The notes under the pieces were generated by a model, which searched no databases, was not told the DNA's origin, and worked only from the letters and a program-made list of their open reading frames with translations. Of a DNA stretch of 64,000 nt, positions 20,713 to 32,075 are shown one piece after another; within the stretch, counting starts at the first letter, position 1; each line of letters starts with the position of its first letter. Made by a program: the position numbers and the translations under genes. Where the stretch lies: positions 1-64,000 of the forward strand of contig JALRMH010000065.1 in assembly GCA_026119935.1 (NCBI GenBank). The letters are read 5' to 3'. Source of the DNA: Endothia cerciana (lineage: Eukaryota > Ascomycota > Sordariomycetes > Diaporthales > Cryphonectriaceae).

Positions 20713-22024
20713 CTACTCTAATTGCAACTTATCGGAGCTCTGCATTGGCTCCAGGCCCCATCTCCCGAACATGGCTGCATCTTCATCCCAGCCGTTGCAG
20801 TCTGTCGTCAACATCTTCTCACCAGTGAAGATAGCATTGGCGCCTGCCATGAAACACAATGCTTGCTTCTCTTCCGCCATGGTCGTACGTCCAGCAGCGA
20901 TACGAATGATGGTCGCGGGCATGAGAATCCGTGCAGTCGCTATCGTTCTAAGAACGCTCGTAAATTCGATTGGAGGCCTGTCTCCCAAAGGCGTACCCTT
21001 GATTGGCACGAGAGCGTTGACAGGAAAACTTTCCGGGTGTGATGGGAGAGTCGACACAGTGTGCAGCAGCCCGATGCGATCCTCAGATGACTCGCCAAGT
21101 CCGAGAATACCACCTGAGCAAACGTTAATCCCGGCGTCTCTCACGTGGCTCAGGGTCTTCAGTCGTTCATCGTAGGTGCGCGTTGATATGACAGAAGGAT
21201 AGAACTCGCGACTCGTGTCGACATTGTGGTTGTACGCGGTCAAACCCGCTTCCTTGAGCTCCTTGGCCTGTTGCTCATCAATCATACCAAGTGTCACGCA
21301 GGATTCCATGCCTAACTCGCGCACACCTTGGACCATAGCCTTGATGTTCTTGAGAGCATTCTTCCGACCGCGCATATCGCGCCATGCGGCGCCCATGCAA
21401 AACCGTGTGCTGCCTTTGTCGCGGGCAACGCGAGCAGCGGCTAGCACCGATTCAACACTTTCGACTTTCTTGGCCTCAAGACCAGTGCCTTTCTGGTAAC
21501 GCGTTGACTGGGCGCAATATGAGCAGTCTTCCGAACAGCCGCCTGTCTTGATGTTCATAAGCGTGCACATCTGGATCTCGGCCGGGTTGTGGAATGAACG
21601 ATGGACCTTGGCCTAATGAGAAAGTTAAATCAGCTCTCAGTCCTCCCAACAAGATCGGGGGAAGACGGTGGCGAGTGACCCGCGGCCGATACTTATGATG
21701 GATCACTTGCTAATTAGCACTCACCGAATGAAAGACCAGTTCCATCAAGGGTTGATAGTAGATTGCAGCAATCTGCTCCTTTGTCCAGTCATGTCTAGGA
21801 GTTTTCGCGGCGACAGCTTCCTGCAGAACTGTGTTAGACCTGTCACGACGCTGCCTTTCCCTAGCTTCGTGACTTTTAGAATCGGGCGGAGGGGGCGATG
21901 GTGGGACCCAGGGAGTGTCCACGATTGTCGACATTCGGAGTCGGGCTTGGTAGCCATAGCCACCAGAGATCAGCCCGCTCCTCCATGATTTCCGTAGCAG
22001 CGTTGTCGCCGCGCTTCTGGCCAT
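20713..22024 (-). CDS. bioB: Biotin synthase (BioB)
   Basis: Inserts sulfur into dethiobiotin to make biotin, the last step of the pathway; a radical-SAM enzyme. Exons 22024-21725 and 21612-20713, split by a 112-bp intron (GTGAGT...TTAG) that joins ELVFHS to AKVHRSFHNP, give 399 residues, normal for fungal BioB. The radical-SAM cysteines are in CSEDCSYC (residues 126, 130, 133). Further BioB landmarks are YNHNVDTSREFY, CSGGILGLGES, NALVPIKGTPL, and AGRTTMAEEKQALCFMAGAN with the Arg that coordinates the second cluster. The N-terminus (MARSAATTLLRKSWRSG) is an Arg/Ser-rich, acid-free leader of mitochondrial type, fitting the need for iron-sulfur assembly. It is tail-to-head with the KAPA synthase gene, 343 bp away on the same strand. 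Confidence 0.96.
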
Positions 22025-22367
22025 GATGCGGTTGTTGACGAAACCGCGGTACTGTCACCAGGACAAATAGATCCAGAATTCAGATGAGGAAATGCAGGGC
22101 GGTCGCCGTGCCAGGTTCCTTTAAAGTTTTTAGCCGTTTGTAGCCGGCTTCAGTCACCGGGGATTGTGGAGAACTAGATAGGCCCAACAGTTGGGGAAAA
22201 CAAATACGTGATCTGCGTGTGGTCGACCATGTGGAGCAGAGAAGATTAACCGAGGAAGCTCCGATAAACGCCTCATCGAGGGTTCTATCACATGCTAGGG
22301 ACGGGCACATCTCGATTAATGATATCTTATGCAACCACAGGTGTCTTTAGCAACGCATTGTTGTCTC
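22025..22367. other. bioB upstream / bioF downstream spacer
   Basis: 343 bp between two same-strand biotin genes; must hold the bioF 3' end and the bioB promoter. No specific site recognised. Confidence 0.5.
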
Positions 22368-23777
22368 CTAAAGCCGCGGTTTTCGCTGTAGATCTAATAC
22401 GTTAGAAGATTTGAGTTGGCCTTGAACCCATTCATTGACTGTCCTCGCCAGCTTCTCTATCTGCGCCCGAGAGTTTGTCGCGTGCACGCAGATCCTCACC
22501 CGCTCACTCCCTTCGGGTACAGTCGGCGCCACGACTGGGCGCACAATAAATCCCCTCTGTTGGCAATATTCGGCAAGACTGCGCGGTAACGAAGTCAATA
22601 GTGGGATTATCGGCGATTGAGGTTCGTCAGGGTTGAGGCGAAGCAAGTCTGTAGGGACTTCTCGCTGCAAACAGACTTTGAGCAGGAGAGCATGAGTATA
22701 CTTGGTGAGGGCTCGTAAGTGACTTCGGAGCCGATCAGCCCGGTCACTGGCCAAGAAGTCGTAACCTATTTTGATACTTGCCAGGCTCAAAACCGACATC
22801 GCCGTGGTATAGATCAGAGTGCGAGCGTAATTGATGAGATACCGCCTCGTGACTGCTGTGCAGAGAACTATAGCTGTGTGGGAAGTATTCGTCAGCATTT
22901 TCTTATGAATTCTATGAGAGTTTGTGTCTTCTCGGCATTTCTTACCACCCGACGAGCTCATTGCCTTGCCAAAAGTGTGTAGGCGAGCAAAAATGCTATC
23001 TTCAAGACCAAGCTCGCACACGAGGCCACGACCCTTTCGACCGAAAAGGCCGGTGGAGTGTGCCTCATCAACAATTATATACCCATTTCCGCGTGGAAGT
23101 CGACGCTTGACGCATGAGACAATGTTTTCTAAAGGGGCAGCATCGCCGTCCATGCTGTATACACCCTCTATTGCCACAAAGACAGAGGTTTCCCCCCGGT
23201 CCACGCCTGCGGCGCTTTTGTCAGAGACTAAATCCCTCAGTACTGCGTCCAGGCTCTGTAGCCTTCCACCATCACCTGAACCATCTTTGGTGTCTTCCAC
23301 GCAGTTATGCTTGAAAGCAATCTTCCGCGCCGCACGGCTCAGCTTCATTCCATCGTGGGCGCTAGCATGAATGAGTTCATCGTACACGATGATGTCTCCG
23401 AGCTGCGGCAAGCAGCTGAAAAGCCCCACGTTGGCATCAAATCCAGAATTGAATAGTAATCCAGAGGGGGCCTTGTGAAACTGGGCAATCTCGACCTCTA
23501 ATTGTTCGGCGAGAAGTGTATTGCCGTCGAGCAATCTCGAGCCACCCGAGCCGAGCAGCGGCACCGGAGAAGATGGTGTTGAAGTTTCGTATGCCTGCAG
23601 AAAAGAAAGAAGATTTTGGCGGATCTCTGGTACAACAGATAGAGATAAGTATGAGTTCGAAGAAAAGTCAATGTGGCTGGGCGGGAAGGATGTCAAGCGC
23701 CGGAGGCGAGAGGCAGATTCTCGTCTGGCAAGGCTAGCAGCCAGCGTTGCTTCCAGCGGGCGAAGCTTTGATGACAT
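22368..23777 (-). CDS. bioF: KAPA synthase (8-amino-7-oxononanoate synthase, BioF)
   Basis: PLP enzyme that condenses a pimeloyl thioester with L-alanine to give 7-keto-8-aminopelargonate, the first committed step of biotin synthesis. Exons 23777-22946 and 22873-22368 give 445 residues. The 72-bp intron (GTAAGA...ACACAG) joins GKAMSSSG to AIVLCTAVTR; it is a multiple of three and has no stop, so the unspliced frame also stays open with 24 extra residues inside the active-site loop. Alpha-oxoamine synthase landmarks: FSSNSYLSLS, GSGGSRLLDGN, FNSGFDANVG, DELIHAS, EGVYSMDGD, VDEAHSTGLFG and the PLP lysine in HTFGKAM (about residue 272). The protein ends in PRL, a plausible PTS1 peroxisomal signal; fungal BioF proteins are known to need peroxisomal import. 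Divergent from the bifunctional gene next door. Confidence 0.93.
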   Translation of the reverse strand: MSSKLRPLEATLAASLARRESASRLRRLTSFPPSHIDFSSNSYLSLSVVPEIRQNLLSFLQAYETSTPSSPVPLLGSGGSRLLDGNTLLAEQLEVEIAQFHKAPSGLLFNSGFDANVGLFSCLPQLGDIIVYDELIHASAHDGMKLSRAARKIAFKHNCVEDTKDGSGDGGRLQSLDAVLRDLVSDKSAAGVDRGETSVFVAIEGVYSMDGDAAPLENIVSCVKRRLPRGNGYIIVDEAHSTGLFGRKGRGLVCELGLEDSIFARLHTFGKAMSSSGGKKCREDTNSHRIHKKMLTNTSHTAIVLCTAVTRRYLINYARTLIYTTAMSVLSLASIKIGYDFLASDRADRLRSHLRALTKYTHALLLKVCLQREVPTDLLRLNPDEPQSPIIPLLTSLPRSLAEYCQQRGFIVRPVVAPTVPEGSERVRICVHATNSRAQIEKLARTVNEWVQGQLKSSNVLDLQRKPRL

Positions 23778-24374
23778 CTTGCTAATCCTTCCACGATTGC
23801 ATTATCCGTCAATGCAGGTACGACAACAGGAGGGCATATAGGTCTTAGGGGGGTACAAAAACAGATCGTGGGGGTAACGGAAGCTCGTGGGGCCTGGTAA
23901 AAACCTAAAACCTTGCCAAGGGAGGGGGGTACGGAAAGGTGGAGCATATGGCAAATCGTACTATGATAGCTACTTACTCAGTAGTACCTATTAACTTTAC
24001 ATAGTACGTAGCGAGCAGGGTGTAAGTGGGACCCTAAGCGGACCCGCGGGCTCCCGATCCGGTTTGTTGAGGAGCAAGGGTGAAAGTCATGGAACGACCT
24101 GGTCGCTTTCGCCGGTCTACTGTGCGCGGCTTGGGAGGAAACGAACGGCAAGCTGATGGCAATTGGAATGGTATAAGTCAATCATTACTCCGTTCCATAT
24201 GCAGGTGTTACTGTAACCCAGCCCTCGGCACTGTCCTTCCTTACAAATCAACCGCGGCCCGAACCCGCGTTAAGTTCGGGAACGGGAACGTGCCTCGAGC
24301 CTCAGGCCTCACTCAGACTTCGGAATTGCAACAACCATCTTGTTCGTGCTGTGCGTCCGAACTTTTTGATCATT
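23778..24374. promoter_or_regulatory. Shared divergent promoter of bioF and bioDA
   Basis: 597 bp between the two divergent start codons, so it must contain both promoters and probably allows joint control of the first and middle pathway steps. I see no operator that I can name. Confidence 0.55.
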
Positions 24375-27049
24375 ATGGCGCCTGTATCGGCCCTCTTGTG
24401 GCGCCATCTCCGTGTTCATCAAATTTATGGAGCCAACACAGAGGTTGGGAAGACGATCTTCGCGACCGTTTTGTGCAGGGTTGCAGCGAAGAACTTCAAG
24501 CATGAGAGAGTATCATATCTGAAGCCTGTTTCTACCGGGCCCCAAGAGGAAAGCGATAGTTTGTGTGCGTCCACTATCATCTCTCCTCGCAGATCGTGCC
24601 AAGGCTCTTGACTGATGCTTGCACTAGGAGTTAAAACTGCCTGATAATAAGCAGAAGCCTTGGACACTAAATCAAGTGTCTGACAAATTTCGCCTAGGCA
24701 TCTCAGTAGATATGCTTCATTAGCGGTCAACAAGACTCTCTTCCAATATGATATAGCGTGCAGTCCTCACTCGGCCGCTAGATCGTCGGGACGAGTAAGC
24801 ACGCCAATCTTCCACCCAATGATGATCACGGCATACTGATGATTGTTAGGACATCCCTTCTGATAACTCCTTGCTCCGGGGGATCTACGACAGTGCTTCT
24901 GGCACTGCTGCCTCGGGGCCCGGATGGCTTTTCATTGAGACCGCAGGCGGCGTTCACTCCCCTGGACCCTCTGGAACCCCCCAAGCGGATCTCTATGCCC
25001 CATTACGAGCGCCAGTCATTCTTGTCGGAGACTCCAAGCTTGGCGGAATATCCCAAACAATTTCAGCGTTCGAGTCCCTGAAGATTCGGGGCTATGATAT
25101 CGAAGCAATTCTGATGCTTCAAAGCCAGCATGAGAACCATCGGTACCTGGAACACTACTTCGGCTCCAACACCAACCTCCTCATCGAGACCTTGCCTGAG
25201 CCGCCAGCCCGAAGTGAAGATGAGCCGACCGAAACGGCACAGATGGAATCGTATTATAAGCTTGTGAGCTCAGCCGCGAGTATGGGAAAGTTCCTTGAAA
25301 CCCTGAACAAGCGGAGCCAAGCGCGCCTCGACCGCCTCAAGAAGATGGCTCCCGATGCAAGCAAAATCATTTGGTACCCCTTCACGCAACAGAAGCTGCT
25401 CACGCCGGAACGTATTGCCGTCATCGACTCTGCATGTGGCGACTTTTTCCAGACATTCGACTCTCAAGCCAGCAGCGCAACTATCTCACACAAATCAGTC
25501 CTCCGGCCAGCTTTTGATGGATCCGCTTCATGGTGGACACAAGGACTCGGCCACTCTAACCCTCAACTCACCCTCGCTGCGGCCTATGCTGCTGGTCGTT
25601 ACGGTCATGTCATGTTTGCAGAAGGGATTCATGAGCCTGCTCTAGCCTTAGCTGACATCCTACTACGAGGGATGAACAATCCGCGTCTCAGCCGTGTGTT
25701 CTATTCTGACAATGGCAGTACGGGGTGCGAGGTTGCAGTGAAGATGGGCTTGCGTGCGGCGAGAAATCGATACCGCTGGTCGGCTAATGAACAGGTTGGG
25801 ATAATCGGTCTGAAGGGAAGTTACCACGGAGATACCATCGGCGCGATGGACTGCTCAGAGCCAGGCCCATACAATAAAAAGGTGGAATGGTACAAGGGTA
25901 AGGGATTTTGGTTCGACTATCCTACAATTCGATGTTACCAAGGCAAGTGGCACGTTGATGTGCCTGAGGTGCTCCAGAAGGATCTTGGGAGTGGCAGCCG
26001 GTTTGACGACTTGCACGGAGCCCTTGATGTCAGTGCTAGGCGCCAGGGAGTACTTTTTGGCAAGTACAAAAGTTATATTTACGGGATCCTTGCGGATTTG
26101 TCTGCAAAAGGCTTCAAATTCGGCGCCCTCATGCTGGAACCAGTTATCCTTGGCGCCGGCGGCATGATTTTTGTGTGAGTTAAGCCTAGAGAAAGAGAGG
26201 GAGGGGGGGGGTTATTGTGCTACACGACACTGACACGACCACAGGGATCCTCTCTTTCAAAAGGCTCTCGTCGAAGTGGTCCGGGAGTCTGAGCATCTGT
26301 TTGGCCAGGCCATAGCCTTGAGCAAGAATGGGCCTCTTGAATGGACCGGGCTTCCTGTTATTTTCGATGAAGTGTTTACTGGTCTTTATCGCCTAGGCCG
26401 CTTCTCAGCAGCCTCCTTCCTCGATGACCACGCAGATATCTCTGTACATGCCAAGCTCCTCACGGGAGGACTTGTTCCACTGTGCACCACCCTGGCTTCG
26501 GAATCCATCTTTTCTGCTTTCGCGAGCGAGGACAAGACCGATGCGCTTCTGCATGGACACAGCTACACCGCCCACCCTGTCGGTTGTCAGGTAGCGGTTG
26601 AGTCCTTGAAAGAGCTGCAAAGAATGGACAGCGTCGGGGCCTGGAACTGGGCTAAGTCAAACGGCTGGGAAGCTCGAAAGCCGGCCCTCCCGTCGAAGCC
26701 AGATATTGGGTTGGTCCAGATTTCGTCCTCGGCTCCTGATGACGCTACTGAGCCTATATGGTCTGTCTGGTCCAAGACTTTCATCGATGAGATATCATCG
26801 GAAACCACTAAAGTCGCTGGCGTCTGGGCCCTTGGAAGCGTACTGGCCATCAGCATGCGCGCACAAGACGGAGCCGGCTACACAAGTCAAGCCGCTGCAG
26901 AGCTGCAGGCGCACTTCCACAAAGGCACCAGCTCCTGGAATGCACATACAAGGGTCTTGGGCAATGTCTTTTATATTATGGCAAGTCAGAAGACTAATAA
27001 AGAGACAATCGAGCAGTTACAAGAGCTGTGTCTCCAAGCGATTAGATAA
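24375..27049 (+). CDS. bioDA: Bifunctional dethiobiotin synthetase / DAPA aminotransferase (BioDA)
   Basis: Fusion of BioD (ATP-dependent closure of DAPA to dethiobiotin) and BioA (KAPA to DAPA, usually with SAM as amino donor). Proposed exons: 24375-24562, 24698-24794, 24850-26174, 26245-27049, total 804 residues, right for fungal fusions. The last two introns are clear (GTAAGC...TTAG; GTGAGT...ACAG restoring GGMIFV-DPLFQKAL). The first is less sure: the donor GTGTGC at 24563 was picked to keep phase with HLSRYASLAVNKTLFQYD, so residues around 62 may be misplaced. BioD part (1-245): P-loop GANTEVGKT (19-27), KPVSTGP, FIETAGGVHSPG. BioA part (from about 265): WYPFTQQ, SYHGDTIGAM, FDEVFTGLYRLGR and the PLP lysine in HAKLLTGG (about 606). 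First ATG in frame is 24375. Confidence 0.93.
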
Positions 27050-27082
27050 TTTAACGCCTTGGCTATCCCCTTCTAGGGCCAT

Positions 27083-27505
27083 CTAGTGGAGCTGAACGAA
27101 CTCGAAGAAACCGCAGTAGCTTGCCGACTAATGGAACCAAACTTGCTCACTAAGAGAGCTGCCCTCGATGTGTGCGATGCCTGGAACGTCTAATAGATGA
27201 TGGAAGAAGTTGACCGCGATTTTGGTGGTGTGGTTGTGCTTCTGATGAATATTGGGCGACCGCCGCAGTAGCTGCCGACAGCGCAGTCGGATCCCAGCAT
27301 TCGGTGGGAGACGGCCGTCTCTCTACAGGGCGCATTCAACTTTAGATGCTTTGCTATTCCGTCGATGCAGAGGAGAGGTAGCACCATCATATTCTCGGCG
27401 AGCTCTGGAGGCCCACAGCGACTTTGGGATGTCGAGTTATGCGGCTAGTAAGTTAGGCATGGACCCATGGTCCGCTTATGCGAGACCTTGCGCCTAGAAA
27501 ACTTT
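27083..27505 (+). pseudogene. Short-chain dehydrogenase/reductase (SDR) relic
   Basis: Begins about 30 bp after the bioDA stop. One frame gives a broken SDR core: VELNELEETAVACRLMEPN, AALDVCDAWNV-stop-stop, MMEEVDRDFGGVVVLL, NIGRPPQ-stop-LPTAQSD, then SLQGAFNF and IPSMQRRGSTIIFSASSGG. After a frame change comes SDFGMSSYAASKLGM with the catalytic YxxxK, then CETLRLEN in yet another frame. Stops lie at 27191-27196 (TAA TAG) and 27269-27271 (TAG, probably from TGG). The N-terminal Rossmann TGxxxGIG is not visible. Nothing suggests it ever belonged to the biotin pathway. Confidence 0.6.
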
Positions 27506-29010
27506 AGGTAATACAACATACGGACATTCGCGATCAACCCCGGATGTGTACGGACACGCTTTACCAAGAAATTTGAGGATTTCGTGAATAAGAAACAGAG
27601 AGAAGGAGGTTTTATGCGGGAGCGGCATACCGGGAGAGATGCAGTCGGCGGAAATGGCGACAAAGACTGAGTACAGCCAAGTCCGACACGCCCGAGCTGA
27701 TCGCTGGTATAACTGCCGTGTTGGCCTGGGGCCAGCTCGACTTTCATGTCAGGAAGATATATTGATGCGAGGAGGAATATTGCCGAGTATATTGCCGAAG
27801 GATGCTATATGAACAGAGGACCTACACAGAGTCAGATTACATGTGGCGCATGATCATTTCATACCCAGCTCGGATATCTACTTACTGTACTTCACAAACA
27901 AAGTGCATTTTAGGATTAGCATTTTCAGCTCGGGGAAAGTCAAAATGTTTGTTACTTGTTCCAAAACGGAAATACTATCTACTTTGTCTGGCATATATGG
28001 GTTTCTAGGTCACCCAAGAACCACACTCCTCACACTATAATGCTAGTTACTGAACAAGATCACCATCAATTAATACTGGGTATGCTCAGTCCTCCCTTCT
28101 AGATATCTAAACTGGCGGTTTCATAGCTTGCCAGACTAACGAATGCCAACAGCTGTTATGCAAGTAAATCTTTTTCCCAAAAACTTTTACGCAATGAAGA
28201 TGTTTAACTTGGACCGTATTAGCGTATGTAAGTCCCAAGTACCTAGATAATTGATTCTGGAATACTAGGCAAACTTCTTGTCCGGGCATGGGCAACTATA
28301 AATTCTATACTACCCACTATGTAGATGATCTCACAGCTCTTTTGAACGGATGATTTGGCAATTTACTAGGTATATTTTACCGCTAAGAATACTTAACCCC
28401 AATGCCTTTTCTAAGCATCCAAGTTGTTCTGCGCCGGCTTTTCGACACCATTTTGCATCGCATTTGTACTTCCTTCTTTGCACCATGAGCACTCGCACTC
28501 GCTGGCATCTCTATCAAGGAGAGGAGTCCTATGGCAGCGATGCAGCAGTGGCAGAACCAGACGGCAACTCATCAGCGTTCGAGGCGCCTACACCTCGGCC
28601 ATCGCCTGGGGGTTTCCTTTTTGTATCTCTCGGGATCCGGGTCCTAAATGTTCCTCCTATTCTTTTTGTCGCCTCTTTTGCTGTTACCGGCAATCGCAGG
28701 CTCCTCGGTGTTCTCTTCCACCTCGTACAAGGCGCTAAAGAAGCTGGCCTTTTTCTTCTTCTTGTGCTTAGACCGGTTGATATGCCAGGGATTATATTAG
28801 AGTTGCTAATAAAGCAGAGGAAGAAAGAAGTTATATGTATATACATATATTAGGTGTGGTGGCTGAAGTAGTTTGGATCAAAGGGTGGTTCGGAAATAGG
28901 ATGTTTGCTTTAGATTAGATTAGGCCGAGGTATCTACGTTGTAATAATACATAGTAAACCCAATTATGAATAGCAATTCGAATGCAGATGAAGCAGCCTT
29001 GTCCGGAGGA
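27506..29010. other. Intergenic, no supported gene
   Basis: The longest plus-strand frame (to 28853) is not convincing. No relic family could be recognised. Confidence 0.45.
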
Positions 29011-30603
29011 TTATACCTCGTGATAAGCCCTCGTGACCACTCCGTGCTCTGTCTCGCTATTTGACACTTGATCATCAGACGACTTCGTGCGGCCGTCGTT
29101 ACTCAGCGCGAACGTTACACCCACTGTCGTTGCATTCCATTGCGGTGATGAGCGGCTCTCAGGCGCCGCCTCCGTCGTGATGTGGACCTCATTCTTCTGA
29201 TAGATCTGCAAAGGGATCCCATAAAACCCATTGATCTGTTCCTGGCTGTCCGATGAAGTGAACTCCGGGTCCTCGTAATTTTTGCCCCGCACGCTGTGTG
29301 CCTCGTCCCTGACATGGCTGCTGAGGTTTCCGTACACTGATCGGAATCGCGATGTCCCTTGCCCCGTAGTGGTGCGTCGGTTTGAGGACTTGCTATGGAA
29401 GGAGCCGAGGTTGAACAGGCGTTGCAGCAGCGTCCAGGTTAAGGGCAGATTCGCGACGATGATCGCTGTGGACGCCTCGCGGATGTACCAGTAGATCCAT
29501 TGAGTTCCGTATGTCTCGGAGAAGCTGTAATACTTGTTGAGGATTGCGGATAGAATCTAAACATGCTGTTAATATCTGTGCATGCAGATTTGGGGGAGGG
29601 GGGATCAGTCCAGGGACTCTCGTCTGGCCGTCGTACCGTGAATGCTCCCAAAGCAAAGACACCGATAAGAGTCAACTTCCTCTTTAATTTCAACTTGGCC
29701 TTTATGAAGATCGGCATTGGCAGAAGGATGATCATGATGTCGGACGAGATATTGACGACAGCGTTTGTGATCATGTGGTTGTGTTCCGCTGAGCATTGAA
29801 CTGCGCATTCTGTCAGCTCCTACACATTCGCGACTTCGGGTCCAGATGATAAGGGCAGGAGGACGTACTGCTGTCTGTGGGGACCTCCCAGTAATGCCAG
29901 AATGGTCGGCACCATGCCGCGAAAAATAGTACCTCCATGACGACGAAACCGATCGCGACATATCCTGCCACAATCTTGACGATCAGGTTGTGGTTCAGAC
30001 TCGTTCTGTAAGCGATACCCGCGTTAGCAGCCATAGTACGCATCAACTCAACATGTCGCTACAAAGAGGATGCCGATGGCAGAAACTCACGTCAATCGGT
30101 GGTACATAACGAGCAAACAGGCCTTGACAGACCAGATGGTCAAGATTTGCATCTGCTCGACCACGATGACCATCTTCGAACCAAAGACCCTCGTCTTGAC
30201 ATTTTCCGGGGTGAGGTCGACCGGGACAGAAGGGTCGATCAGATTGGTTGGCGTGAAGGTCAGAATATGCACACCAATGGAAAGTACAGTAAAGATTACC
30301 TATATCGATCGATCTTATTAGGAGAGATCGTTCCACGCATTTTGAGTGGAATGGGGGAACCGGGTTACCAAGACGAGCACCATGATGTAGTCATCCGCGC
30401 CGAGCTTGCTGAAGGTGCCGTACAGGAGCCTTCGAGATGCCCTAGATACAGATGTGGTGAGTACCGACTGATGTATGTCACGAAGGCAGACCCGGTATGT
30501 TTGGACCGTGGCCAGGAAACCTCTGCAAAACTTACAGGCGAGCGCCGACAACGAAGAGGGCCAGTCCGTACCACGCCCATAATTCTGCAACAAGAGCCGA
30601 CAT
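29011..30603 (-). CDS. Rhodopsin-domain (PTH11/SAT4-type) integral membrane protein
   Basis: Six exons with phase-consistent GT-AG junctions: 30603-30536, 30441-30369, 30299-30091, 30005-29869, 29800-29637, 29556-29011; 398 residues, no lesion. Seven-helix fungal fold: an N-terminal helix (LWAWYGLALFVVGARL), LGADDYIMVLVLVIFTVLSI, the hallmark QILTIWSVKACLLVMYHRLT, IVAGYVAIGFVVMEVLFFAA, the conserved CRPFWHYW with W/C pairing to CSAEHN, then NAVVNISSDIMIILLPMPIF and LTLIGVFALGAFT. A 140-residue polar cytosolic tail follows. It lacks a CFEM domain; the first helix starts at the initiator Met. Relatives such as Pth11 act as putative surface receptors, but most of the family has no known ligand, so a sensory role is only a possibility. 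Confidence 0.85.
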
Positions 30604-32075
30604 GGTAGGATTGACGATCTCACCCGAGCTAGATGATGAGAAGTAGGAAGGGGCCTAGTATTGGCCTGAGGGGATGTGGCTTATATGCACGTTCCTTCTG
30701 CTGTACATCAGAGTCTGCTCAAACAGACGTGTGCAGATCGGATAGAGCCTCCTAGAGGGTGTCCGTCACTTGATCCACAAGCACGTGGTGAAGTCACAAA
30801 CACTGGGCTGCACGGTGAGCCATCACCTTTTTCTCCCCCGGGGCAGGTCGATCAAATAAGGTCTACGGAGTACGTTGCAACCCGCTTCCCCTGACTCTCG
30901 ATTCTCGATGTTTCCTCCCTGCCCTTGGCCCGGTTTGCGGAACCGGACGGCAGCCCTTTCCGCAGAGATTTTTTTTTTTGGGCGTTCCACTCTTCGGTCT
31001 GCCAGCCCCTGATCGGGCCGCGTATCAAGAATGGGCAAAGAGTGCGGTGCGGCTAAGGGTTTATTGTGGATGTGCTATGTACTAGTGTTGGACCAAGTTT
31101 TGGGTAATGGGGCCGTCATTTACGAGAACACAACCACCTGCGCCACTTATTGGTGCTGCCACGGGCTCACTGTTTATATCGTGCGCTGTTGTTATCAGGG
31201 CGTCAAAGCCTATCGTTGGCCGGTATGATGTTCCTGCATATCCGCAGCTAGTGTCAACTAGGCCGTCTCAGACTTGACCGTTTATGTCCTAGACAGGGTG
31301 ACTCTAGACCCCGCCAAGCAATCTAACACATGATCTGATTGTGGTGTAAACGTGGATGCGCTTCATCTCAACTCGTCTTAGACTGCGGCTAGCAACAAAT
31401 CGTGGAGTTGAATCTTATCGGGGGATGCCTGTGGTAGAGTAGTCCTATCACTGTTATATTTGTTTTTTCCTGTTACTGTGCTAGTGTTTGCAAGAGTACT
31501 AGAGTGGGTTAGCCTCCGATCAGTTATCGCGCACACGATAAATATCTTTTCGTAGACCTTAAACTAAGTTTTAAGAAGATCAATAATTCTTTCCCCTTCC
31601 TTTTCAACCTTTAATACCTCATCAGCCATATGCTATACAGGACCGTATAGTCTGTGACTGAGCGGGAGTTGTTGCATCACTTCCCTCTTCTACAGCCTCA
31701 ATTCTCCCCACTCCCTCCTACCTGTATGCAGTTGACGCCTAGCTGCTATTGTAAAGCTTGTCAAGAGGTATATTTGGGGGTTCTTCTTTTTCTTTTTCTA
31801 TTTCTCTTGGTAAGCCTTGCAGTAGATTTAGCTTATAGGTGTAGTGTCCATGCAGCTACCAGACCACCTATCCTGTTGGAGCACTAATACAGCGGTTTCA
31901 ATACTCTTACAGTCGAAGAGTTTAAATATATAGCCTAACAATAGTAACAGATATAAATCATTCAAAGCTGTTCAAGATTTTAAGACTCTCAGAGAGCCGA
32001 GAGCTTGCAGTTCACTAGAAATATAACTTTCTTCTGACAACTTGTACCTTTGGAGGTATCCTTTCCATTCACGCC
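30604..32075. other. Intergenic, no supported gene
   Basis: Contains a T-run (30968-30979) and short unconvincing frames. The first few hundred bases should hold the promoter of the rhodopsin-domain gene. Confidence 0.5.

Noticed and set aside
28484..28853. Plus-strand frame of about 120 codons starting MSTRTRWHLYQG
   Set aside because: No family resemblance, composition shifts along the frame, and no splice or neighbour support.
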